Shown: positions 1 through 6,037 of the stretch, piece by piece | How positions within the stretch are numbered: position 1 is the stretch's first letter | Layout: each line of letters opens with the position of its first letter | DNA from: an uncultured bacterium | GTDB taxonomy: Bacteria; Cyanobacteriota; Vampirovibrionia; Gastranaerophilales; Gastranaerophilaceae | Length of the DNA stretch: 12,694 nucleotides | NCBI GenBank assembly: GCA_949286405.1 | Contig: CASECH010000135.1 | Location: forward strand, 1 to 12,694 | Reading direction: 5' to 3' | Notes under the pieces: model-generated | What the model was told of the DNA's origin: nothing | Seen by the model: only the letters and a program-made list of their open reading frames with translations | The model's database searches: none | Made by a program: the position numbers and the translations under genes

Positions 1-598
1 GATGGGCCATTTAAGCTTATTTGAACATTCACATAATGTCCACCACTGGTTATTCCTATTGAATAGCCTGAATTAACAACGATTTTAGCATTTTTAGTAC
101 TACTATCACCATAAGATGTATTTTTGACACCACTCAAAGAATAAGCATCACCATTCCAACAACCTGTTCCTTTACCACAATTTTTTACTACATTCATATA
201 AGGAACAAGATATGTATTCATAAAATTTACAGCAGAATCACCATCAAACGCTGTACCATAATCCCAATATTCACATGGTCCATGTTCTAATTCTGCCATC
301 TTAAACGCTTGTGAAATTTCTGTATAAGCTTTTTTCAATTTATTTAAAGCAACATTTTTACGATAATTCGCCATTAAAACCGGCATTGTTAAAGCTGCAA
401 CAACTCCTATTATCCCTAATGTTATCAAGACCTCTGCCAATGTAAAACCAATTTTGTTTTTTAATAATTTACTTGATTTATATGGAAAAAGCTTTAAATT
501 GTGCCCCCCCCCCGAAACGCAAATCTAGAAGACAGTTCTACACAAAAATCTTTTAAATTATCAGATTTTTGAGGAAGTTCATCTGAAAATCTTTTCAT
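1..598 (-). CDS. Type IV pilin/pseudopilin-like protein, 3' end cut by window, out of frame at a G10 tract
   Basis: Reading leftward from the ATG at 598, the sequence encodes MKRFSDELPQKSDNLKDF and ends after 34 residues at a TAA (494-496), because ten G residues (complement of 504-513) shift the frame. Beyond the tract, the frame reached with 8 or 11 G is open to the window edge. It holds a prepilin signature: basic KNKIG, then FTLAE with the conserved Glu at +5 and a hydrophobic helix (FTL starts at 446), then a soluble domain with several Cys (e.g. CGKGTGCW). Such proteins are cut after the Gly by a prepilin peptidase and build pili or secretion pseudopili. The start is supported by an AAAGGAG site 6 bp before the ATG and by a strong promoter. 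There is no ATG, GTG or TTG in the pilin frame between the last upstream stop and the prepilin signature. As written the gene is OFF. It is either phase-variable or carries a miscalled homopolymer; the pilin identity itself is secure. Confidence 0.85.
504..513 (-). repeat. Homopolymeric G10 tract (C10 on plus strand) inside the pilin leader: candidate phase-variation switch
   Basis: There are ten consecutive C on the plus strand in a low-GC region, 28 codons into the pilin reading frame. Lengths of 8 or 11 join the start codon to the prepilin domain. Length 9 gives a stop at an ATA-TAA junction, and length 10 (seen here) gives a stop five codons after the tract. Runs of G this long are prone to slipped-strand mispairing and are known contingency loci in other bacteria. 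That this one switches is inferred. Confidence 0.75.
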
Positions 599-626
599 TT
601 TTTACTCCTTTCTATAATACAAACAG

Positions 627-655
627 ATTATACAAAATTTTGCAGAATTTTTCAA
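627..655 (-). promoter_or_regulatory. Sigma-70 type promoter of the pilin-like gene
   Basis: On the minus strand, TTGAAA (650-655) is separated by exactly 17 bp from a perfect TATAAT (627-632). The predicted start point is near 620, giving a leader of about 22 nt that carries AAAGGAG before the ATG at 598. The strength of this promoter argues that the frameshifted gene is not simply abandoned. Confidence 0.75.
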
Positions 656-660
656 CACAA

Positions 661-689
661 TTGACGATACCTAAAAAATATGTTAAAAT
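661..689 (+). promoter_or_regulatory. Promoter of the NfeD-SPFH operon, with extended -10
   Basis: TTGACG (661-666), 17 bp, then TAAAAT (684-689) preceded by TG at 681-682, an extended -10. It lies 6 bp from the -35 of the divergent pilin promoter, so the two polymerase sites abut. It also lies inside the N-terminal extension that would result from starting the NfeD frame at 640, which argues for the start at 721. Confidence 0.7.
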
Positions 690-720
690 CCTAACATACA
701 CGAGAACAGGAGTTATTTTT

Positions 721-1143
721 ATGGTTTTATGGGAAGTTTTTGCAATAGTCGGACTTGCAAGCCTTATACTGGAAATGATTATACCAAGTATGTTCTTTCT
801 AAATCTTGCACTTGCAGGGTTTATAACAGCTGTTATTGCAGTATTCATAACAAGCTGGATATACTTAACAATTATTTTTACAATTTTATCAATACTCTCA
901 ATCGCTTTACTTCGTCCAATTCTTGTAAAAAATAAAATATCAAAAGAACAAGAAACTGGTATTGAAGGCAAGTACATAGGAAAAGAAGTAAAAGTAATTG
1001 AAACGGTTACAAAAAATTCCGGAGCTATAACAATATATGATGAAAGATGGGATGCAAGAACATTACAAGAAGACATTCCTGCAGGTTCAATGGCAAAAAT
1101 CGTCAAAAATGAAAGCTTAATTATGTACGTAGAAAAGATTTAA
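721..1143 (+). CDS. NfeD-like membrane protein (short form)
   Basis: The product is 140 residues. Hydrophobic segments fill roughly the first 65 residues (two to three membrane helices, from VLWEVFAIVGLASLILEM onward). A soluble OB-fold-like C-terminus follows, with the family pattern of Gly-rich strands (GIEGKYIGKEVKVIE, then ERWDARTLQEDIPAG) and a final VKNESLIMYVEKI. NfeD proteins partner with SPFH/stomatin proteins in the membrane and are thought to act in membrane organisation or protein quality control. The short form lacks the ClpP-like protease domain of long NfeD. The start at 721 is chosen because AGGAG (708-712) sits 8 bp upstream and the promoter ends at 689; the in-frame ATG at 640 would precede the promoter. 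The SPFH gene begins 22 bp downstream, matching the usual operon. Confidence 0.85.
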   Translation: MVLWEVFAIVGLASLILEMIIPSMFFLNLALAGFITAVIAVFITSWIYLTIIFTILSILSIALLRPILVKNKISKEQETGIEGKYIGKEVKVIETVTKNSGAITIYDERWDARTLQEDIPAGSMAKIVKNESLIMYVEKI

Positions 1144-1165
1144 AAGATATAGAAAGGAATAAATT

Positions 1166-2143
1166 ATGGGTATATTAATGCTTATCTTACTTGTTGGACT
1201 TTTGATTTATGTATTCAAAGGTATTATCATAGTTCAACAACAACAAGAAGTAATTATTGAAAGAATGGGGCGTTATGAAAAAACTCTAAGAGCTGGTCCA
1301 AACTTTATTTTACCTATTTTGGAAGCTCCAAGAGGCATCTTGAAAAAAGTTTCTCAAAAAAGTTTTGACGGACAGAATTACTATTTTCTAAAACAAGTTG
1401 ATAGAATTGACCTAAGAGAACAAATGTATGATTTCCCTAGACAAAACGTAATTACAAAAGATAACGTATCCATCACCATTAACGCACTTATATACTTCCA
1501 AATAGTTGATTCAAAAAGTGCTGTATATGAAATTGAAAACCTTCCGGAAGCAATAGAAAAATTAACTCAAACAACTCTAAGAAACCTTGTAGGTCAAATG
1601 GATTTGCAAGAAACATTAACTTCTCGTGGAAAAATCAACGATGAATTACGTACAACTCTTGATGAAGCTACAAACAAATGGGGAGTAAAAGTTAACCGTG
1701 TAGAAATTCAAGACATATTCCCTCCTGCAGATATCCAAGCATCAATGGATAAGTTAATGAAAGCAGACAGAGAAAAGAAAGCCACTATTACAGAAGCAGA
1801 AGGTCTGAAAGAAGCAGCAATCAGAAAAGCTGAAGGTGAAAAAGAGGCTGCAATCAGATCTGCTGAAGGTGAAAAACAAGCTGAAATTCTAAGAGCAGAA
1901 GGTATCGCTCAAGCTCGTATAATTGAGGCCGATGCAGAAAAAGAAGCAATACAAAGAATAATAGATGCACTTGCAGATAAAGGTCAACCTGACAAATATC
2001 TGATTGCTATGAAATATTTAGAAACTATGACATCAATTACAAGTGGCGAAAATAACAAAGTTGTATATATGCCTTATGAAGCAACAGGTATATTATCTTC
2101 TGTTGATGGAATAAAAGAAATGTTTAAAGGTACTACAAAATAA
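1166..2143 (+). CDS. SPFH/band 7 domain protein (stomatin/paraslipin, QmcA-like)
   Basis: The product is 325 residues. An N-terminal membrane anchor (about residues 2-22, GILMLILLVGLLIYVF) is followed by the SPFH domain (GRYEKTLRAGPNFILP onward, to about residue 190). A long Ala/Glu/Lys-rich coiled coil follows (about 195-270), with repeats built on AEGEKEAAIR and AEGIAQARI, and then a short C-terminal tail. Such proteins oligomerise into membrane microdomain scaffolds or cages and usually act with NfeD. A segment after the first SPFH strands (GILKKVSQKSFDGQNYYF) looks longer than in typical paraslipins. AAAGGA lies at 1153-1158, and the gene is co-directional with the NfeD gene (22 bp gap) and the small gene after it (16 bp gap). 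Family assignment is firm; the client proteins are unknown. Confidence 0.9.
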   Translation: MGILMLILLVGLLIYVFKGIIIVQQQQEVIIERMGRYEKTLRAGPNFILPILEAPRGILKKVSQKSFDGQNYYFLKQVDRIDLREQMYDFPRQNVITKDNVSITINALIYFQIVDSKSAVYEIENLPEAIEKLTQTTLRNLVGQMDLQETLTSRGKINDELRTTLDEATNKWGVKVNRVEIQDIFPPADIQASMDKLMKADREKKATITEAEGLKEAAIRKAEGEKEAAIRSAEGEKQAEILRAEGIAQARIIEADAEKEAIQRIIDALADKGQPDKYLIAMKYLETMTSITSGENNKVVYMPYEATGILSSVDGIKEMFKGTTK

Positions 2144-2159
2144 CAAGGAATAAATAATT

Positions 2160-2525
2160 ATGATGATGAATGATTTACCCAGAATGTTAGTATTAATTAC
2201 TACAAATGAGCAATACGTAACAGGAGAATTGATTTTACCAGAAAATATGCGTTTCAGCAATTCAATTCCTGATAATATGCTATTTTACATATTAAATGGT
2301 GGATTTCAATTCATTACACTTAAAAATTGCGAAGTAAAGGATAGAAAAAATCTTGCATTTCGTCCGGACAGATCTCCACAACTTCACGTAAATATTAGTT
2401 CTATAATGACGATTCAAATAATAGAAATTTTACCTGATGACTACATATATGAAGGTGAAGAATATGAAGAAGAATTAGAAGAAACTCAATATACAAAAAC
2501 TCGTACAAGAGTTAATAAAAAATAA
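2160..2525 (+). CDS. Small unknown protein, third gene of the NfeD-SPFH operon
   Basis: I do not recognise this 121-residue protein with certainty. The first 90 residues look all-beta: LVLITTNEQYVTGELILPE, then FITLKNCEV, then LHVNISSIMTIQIIE. This resembles the small barrel-like proteins of cyanobacteria and other bacteria annotated only as DUFs (DUF6812-like is a weak guess). The last 30 residues are disordered and charged: an acidic stretch (EGEEYEEELEE) then a basic Arg/Lys end. There is no signal peptide or membrane helix. Three tandem ATGs open the gene; AAGGAA (2145-2150) lies 9 bp before the first. It is 16 bp from the SPFH gene and precedes the operon terminator, so it is co-transcribed, which suggests but does not prove a role with the SPFH-NfeD membrane complex. 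Confidence 0.75.
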   Translation: MMMNDLPRMLVLITTNEQYVTGELILPENMRFSNSIPDNMLFYILNGGFQFITLKNCEVKDRKNLAFRPDRSPQLHVNISSIMTIQIIEILPDDYIYEGEEYEEELEETQYTKTRTRVNKK

Positions 2526-2534
2526 AAAAAATAG

Positions 2535-2559
2535 AAAGCCTCTTTTCAGAGGCTTTTTT
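2535..2559 (+). terminator. Rho-independent terminator of the NfeD-SPFH operon
   Basis: A nine-base stem AAAGCCTCT/AGAGGCTTT around a TTTC loop ends in a run of six T (2554-2559), and A-rich sequence precedes it. It lies 9 bp past the stop codon of the small gene. Confidence 0.9.
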
Positions 2560-2598
2560 AATATAAATTTAGAAAAAGTATTCTTTTTTTTTTGTTTT

Positions 2599-2607
2599 TG
2601 GTAAAAT
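2599..2607 (+). promoter_or_regulatory. Probable extended -10 promoter element of aspS
   Basis: TGGTAAAAT is an extended -10 (TGn-TAAAAT) like that at 681-689. The -35 region is poor and lies in a T-rich tract (T10 at 2584-2593). The start point would be near 2614, leaving a leader of about 36 nt with AAGGAAG before the ATG at 2650. Confidence 0.45.
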
Positions 2608-2649
2608 CTTGACATACGCACGTAATTACGAGAAGAAAAGGAAGATAAA

Positions 2650-4431
2650 ATGATCAAAACAAAAATGAAAGACCACAATTGCGGAGAACTTAATCTTGAT
2701 AATATCAATGAAGAAGTTACTCTTTCTGGTTGGGTTTCAACCGTCCGCGATTTAGGTGGTATCTTATTTATCGAATTGAGAGACAGAACAGGATTTTTTC
2801 AATTAGTAGCAAATCCACAAATTAACCCTGACGTACATAAAGTATTTGAAAAAGTACGTTCAGAATATGTAATCACAGTAAAAGGTAAAGTTACTCGCAG
2901 ACCTGAAGAAACATATAATGAAAAATATGCAACAGGTCAAGTTGAGATGTACCCTGAATTTGTTGAAATTTTATCTGAAGCCAAAACATTACCATTCGTA
3001 CTAGATGATGAAAATGTATCTGAAGATGTTCGTTTAAAATACAGATACCTTGATATCAGACGAGAAGGAATGCTAAAGAATTTAACTTTGCGTCATAAAA
3101 TATGTCATGCAGCAAGAAATTACTTCAATAATGAAGGTTTTTTGGAAGTAGAAACACCTATATTAAATAAAACAACTCCAGAAGGAGCTAGAGATTATCT
3201 GGTACCATCTCGTGTACAAGAAGGTAAATTCTATGCATTACCTCAATCCCCACAAATATTCAAACAACTATTAATGGTTGGTGGCATCGAAAGATATTAT
3301 CAAATAGCAAAATGTTTCCGTGATGAAGACTTACGTGCAGACAGACAGCCTGAATTCACACAAATCGATATCGAAATGTCATTTGTAGAACAACAAGACG
3401 TTATAAAAATGGTTGAAGGACTGATTGTTGAAACATTCAAAGCTGCTGGAGTTGAAGTAAAACCTCCATTTATCCAAATGCCTTGGCAAGAAGCTATGGA
3501 TAGATTTGGTTCAGACAAGCCAGACACTCGTTTTGGACTAGAGTTATTTGATATTGGAGATATTATCCTTGAATCAGAATTTGAAATAGTTAAAAAGACT
3601 CTTCAAAACGGAGGTATCGTAAGAGGTATTAGAATCCCTGGCGGAGCTAAATTCTCAAGAAAAGATATCGATGATATTACAAAATTAGCTGTATCTTTTG
3701 GCGCAAAAGCTCTTGCAAATATTATTTATAACGAAGATGGCACGGCTAAATCTCCTGTATTGAAATTTGTCACAGAAGAACAAGCAAAACAAATCCAAGA
3801 AAGAGCTCAAGCTCAAGCTGGGGATATTATATTCTTCGTAGCTGACAAACCTCAATTAGTTTACGATATTATGGGTAGACTAAGATTACATTTTGGAAAA
3901 ACTCTAAACCTAATCGATGAAAATAAACATAACTTACTATGGATTGTAGATTTCCCAATGTTTGAATGGTCAGAAGAAGAACAACGCTACAAAGCAATGC
4001 ACCACCCATTCACATCTCCATGCATTGATGATTTAGATAAACTAAAAAGCGGAGATTTAGGAAATGTTAAATCAATAGCTTATGATATCGTATACAACGG
4101 CACAGAACTTGGTGGCGGTTCTGTAAGAATTCACTCTTCAGAAGTTCAATCAGCAGTATTTGCAGCTCTTGGTCTTACTCAAGAAGAAGCTGTTGAAAAA
4201 TTTGGATTTATGGTGAACGCATTGCAATACGGAACACCACCTCATGCAGGTCTTGCAATTGGACTTGACAGATTAGTTGCACTACTAGCAAGATGTGATT
4301 CTATAAGAGATGTAATTGCATTCCCTAAAAACTCCGGAGCAAAAGATCTTATGAGTGATGCTCCTGGAGAAGCTTCTTTACAACAACTAAGAGAACTTCA
4401 CATAAAAAGTACGGCTCACTTAGGGAAATAA
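2650..4431 (+). CDS. aspS: Aspartyl-tRNA synthetase
   Basis: This 593-residue class II synthetase charges tRNA-Asp with aspartate; the length matches the bacterial type (about 590). The N-terminal OB-fold anticodon domain (SGWVSTVRDLGGILFIELRD, about residues 25-45) is followed by motif 1 (GFLEVETPIL, Pro170), motif 2 (FRDEDLRADRQPEFTQ, from Phe223) and the bacterial GAD insertion (roughly 290-410). Motif 3 is GLDRLVALL with Arg541. The residue after RD in the OB-fold is Leu; from memory, Leu here goes with discriminating AspRS and His with the non-discriminating form, so this enzyme may be tRNA-Asp specific. That point is tentative. The gene is monocistronic, with its own promoter and a terminator directly after it. 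Confidence 0.97.
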   Translation: MIKTKMKDHNCGELNLDNINEEVTLSGWVSTVRDLGGILFIELRDRTGFFQLVANPQINPDVHKVFEKVRSEYVITVKGKVTRRPEETYNEKYATGQVEMYPEFVEILSEAKTLPFVLDDENVSEDVRLKYRYLDIRREGMLKNLTLRHKICHAARNYFNNEGFLEVETPILNKTTPEGARDYLVPSRVQEGKFYALPQSPQIFKQLLMVGGIERYYQIAKCFRDEDLRADRQPEFTQIDIEMSFVEQQDVIKMVEGLIVETFKAAGVEVKPPFIQMPWQEAMDRFGSDKPDTRFGLELFDIGDIILESEFEIVKKTLQNGGIVRGIRIPGGAKFSRKDIDDITKLAVSFGAKALANIIYNEDGTAKSPVLKFVTEEQAKQIQERAQAQAGDIIFFVADKPQLVYDIMGRLRLHFGKTLNLIDENKHNLLWIVDFPMFEWSEEEQRYKAMHHPFTSPCIDDLDKLKSGDLGNVKSIAYDIVYNGTELGGGSVRIHSSEVQSAVFAALGLTQEEAVEKFGFMVNALQYGTPPHAGLAIGLDRLVALLARCDSIRDVIAFPKNSGAKDLMSDAPGEASLQQLRELHIKSTAHLGK

Positions 4432-4437
4432 CTAAAT

Positions 4438-4469
4438 AAAAAAAGTCCTTTTTAAAGGACTTTTTTTTT
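4438..4469 (+). terminator. Rho-independent terminator of aspS
   Basis: GTCCTT (4445-4450) pairs with AAGGAC (4455-4460) around a four-base loop. The stem is extended by A residues before it and T residues after it, and ends in a T9 run (4461-4469). Its U tract runs directly into the ribF -10 element. Confidence 0.9.
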
Positions 4470-4470
4470 A

Positions 4471-4476
4471 TATAAT
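4471..4476 (+). promoter_or_regulatory. Perfect -10 element giving a leaderless ribF transcript
   Basis: TATAAT ends 7 bp before the A of the ribF ATG (4483), so initiation would fall on the start codon itself. No purine-rich ribosome binding site exists between the aspS terminator and the ATG. A convincing -35 is absent because that position lies in the terminator hairpin. Confidence 0.6.
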
Positions 4477-4482
4477 GTAATT

Positions 4483-5364
4483 ATGCAAATATTTAACGAA
4501 TTAACAAAACAAACAAATTTATCAATCGCATTGGGCTATTTTGACGGAGTCCATTTAGGTCATAGAGCAGTAATAGAAAATGCAGTAAAATTTGCCAAAG
4601 AATACAATACAAAATCTGCAGTAATTACTTTTAAAGATCACCCTTGTTGTTTCTTTTATGGAGTATGCCCTAAATATATTTTAACTAGAAAAGAACGCGA
4701 AAATAAAATAAAAGAGCTCGGTGTCGATTTTTTGTATGAACTTGATTTTGAAAGTATTTCAGGACTCACGGCAGAAGAATACCTTAGAGATATACTTGTT
4801 AAACACTTCAAGCCGATAGCTATTTCTACAGGCTATAACCACAATTTTGGATATAAAAAAAGTGGCAACATAAACTACCTGACAGAACAAAGTAAAAAGT
4901 TTGACTATAAATACTTTGCAATTCCACCACAAAAGCTCAATAACGAAATAATCAGCAGTACAGCGATAAGAAATTCTCTTTCTAAAGGAAATATAGAAAA
5001 AGCTAATTCAATGCTTGGATATAAATTTTTTATAACCGGCACTGTAATAAAAGGGAAACAAATCGGGCGCACTATAGGATTTAGGACTGCAAATATCAAA
5101 TACCCTTCAGAATTAATTGACCTGCCATTTGGAGTATATTCAGTTGACACAGAATATGGAAAAGGGATTGCAAATTTTGGAATTCGCCCTACCGTAAATG
5201 GAGAAGGTACACTACTTGAGGTCCATATTCTTAATTTTGATCAAGACATATATAATAAGAATATAACAGTTAAATTTAACAAAATGATTAGACCAGAAAA
5301 AAAATTCGCATCACTAGAGGAATTAAAGAAACAAATACAAAAAGATATTTTATCTATTGACTGA
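4483..5364 (+). CDS. ribF: Bifunctional riboflavin kinase / FAD synthetase
   Basis: This 293-residue cytoplasmic enzyme phosphorylates riboflavin to FMN and adenylates FMN to FAD. The N-terminal nucleotidyltransferase domain carries GYFDGVHLGH (residues 18-27, the HxGH motif) and SSTAIR (158-163). The C-terminal riboflavin kinase domain carries GRTIGFRTANI, ANFGIRPTV, EVHILNF and the final FASLEELKKQIQKD. The kinase motif is normally GFPTAN; here Arg201 replaces Pro, which is unusual, although the Thr-Ala-Asn that binds nucleotide and metal is kept. The start is fixed by domain length, but has no Shine-Dalgarno sequence, and a TATAAT sits 7 bp upstream. FMN and FAD made here would supply the flavin reductase-type protein encoded at 8760-9386, though the genes are not linked. 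Confidence 0.95.
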   Translation: MQIFNELTKQTNLSIALGYFDGVHLGHRAVIENAVKFAKEYNTKSAVITFKDHPCCFFYGVCPKYILTRKERENKIKELGVDFLYELDFESISGLTAEEYLRDILVKHFKPIAISTGYNHNFGYKKSGNINYLTEQSKKFDYKYFAIPPQKLNNEIISSTAIRNSLSKGNIEKANSMLGYKFFITGTVIKGKQIGRTIGFRTANIKYPSELIDLPFGVYSVDTEYGKGIANFGIRPTVNGEGTLLEVHILNFDQDIYNKNITVKFNKMIRPEKKFASLEELKKQIQKDILSID

Positions 5365-5385
5365 TAAATAAAATAATATTAGACT
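5357..5385 (+). promoter_or_regulatory. Possible promoter of the exported beta-rich protein
   Basis: TTGACT (5357-5362), 17 bp, TAGACT (5380-5385), overlapping the ribF stop codon. Initiation would fall at 5392-5393, on the ATG of the next gene, which also lacks a ribosome binding site. The -10 is imperfect, so read-through from ribF is an equal alternative. Confidence 0.35.
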
Positions 5386-5392
5386 GAATTGT

Positions 5393-6037
5393 ATGAAAAA
5401 AACACTGAATGCAATATTTTTTATATTATTAATTAGTTCTTTCAACGTAGTATTTGCTCAAGAAATTACAAATGATGTGATTTTAGAAACAAATAATATT
5501 CAACAGCTTAACATTAAAACACCACAAGCTCTTGGGAATAAAGATTTTGATATAAAGACTCCACAAACAAAAAATACAAAAGTTTTATACTATGATGACA
5601 GAGATACATTCAATAAAGAAAATTACTCAATAACAAAAGAAAAAAATCTGACAGAAAGCACCACAATCGGAACAGAATACAATAGCTCAATAGGTCCGGA
5701 TAGTATTAGCAATAATGTATCTTTATTTTCGAAATACAAAAAAAAGAAATTTTCGTTCCAATCAGCGTACAAACAAAACAATCTAAATACACCAGGAAAA
5801 AATAACCTTGGAACATTTTCGCTAACTCCTGAATATAAAGTTAATGACTATTTTTCTATAAAAAATTCACTTTCTGAAAATTTATCTAGTAACCAGAGAA
5901 AAGACGAAGTCACTTTTTCCATTAATCCATTCAAAGATGACAGAATGAATTTTGATCTTGGAGCTGGGCAAACTTATGATAATAATACAGGACTTTCAAG
6001 GTCACAAATGAATTTTTCAACAAAATTTAAGTTTTAA
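5393..6037 (+). CDS. Predicted exported outer-membrane beta-barrel-like protein, unknown function
   Basis: This 214-residue protein has no family I can name. A clear signal peptide (MKKTLNAIFFILLISSFNVVFA, cut before QE) is followed by a polar Asn/Thr/Lys-rich linker containing two copies of a short motif (NIKTPQALGNKDFDIKTPQT; the repeated unit is IKTPQ). From about residue 85 there are alternating strands ending at turns (NNVSLFSKYK, FSFQSAYKQ, GTFSLTPEYKV, FSIKNSLSENL, VTFSINPF, MNFDLGAGQT), and the final residues are MNFSTKFKF. Such strands with a terminal Phe are the usual signature of outer-membrane barrels, and imply a diderm cell. The number of strands visible (about eight) would suit a small barrel. 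The gene starts 28 bp after ribF without a recognisable Shine-Dalgarno sequence. Confidence 0.75.
   Translation: MKKTLNAIFFILLISSFNVVFAQEITNDVILETNNIQQLNIKTPQALGNKDFDIKTPQTKNTKVLYYDDRDTFNKENYSITKEKNLTESTTIGTEYNSSIGPDSISNNVSLFSKYKKKKFSFQSAYKQNNLNTPGKNNLGTFSLTPEYKVNDYFSIKNSLSENLSSNQRKDEVTFSINPFKDDRMNFDLGAGQTYDNNTGLSRSQMNFSTKFKF

Noticed and set aside
640..720. Earlier start for the NfeD-like protein at the ATG at 640
   Set aside because: It lies upstream of the promoter (661-689) and lacks a ribosome binding site, whereas 721 has AGGAG and begins the hydrophobic family-like region.
612..1106. 164-codon minus-strand reading over the NfeD gene
   Set aside because: It is antisense to a well-supported gene and shows no domain.
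1780..1970. Repeats in the SPFH gene as DNA-level repeats
   Set aside because: They reflect the coiled-coil AEGEKEAAIR heptad-like repeats of the protein, not a mobile or regulatory repeat.
2584..2593. T10 run before aspS as a second slippage switch
   Set aside because: Runs of T are frequent in this AT-rich DNA; although it lies in the promoter spacer region, nothing indicates a function.
2609..2614. TTGACA upstream of aspS as a -35 element
   Set aside because: No -10 match lies 15-19 bp downstream, where the ribosome binding site starts; the extended -10 at 2599-2607 is preferred.
2475..2708. Minus-strand reading of 77 codons across the terminator and aspS start
   Set aside because: Rich in Phe, Lys and Ser because of the T/A tracts; it spans a terminator and the aspS start with no ribosome binding site of note.
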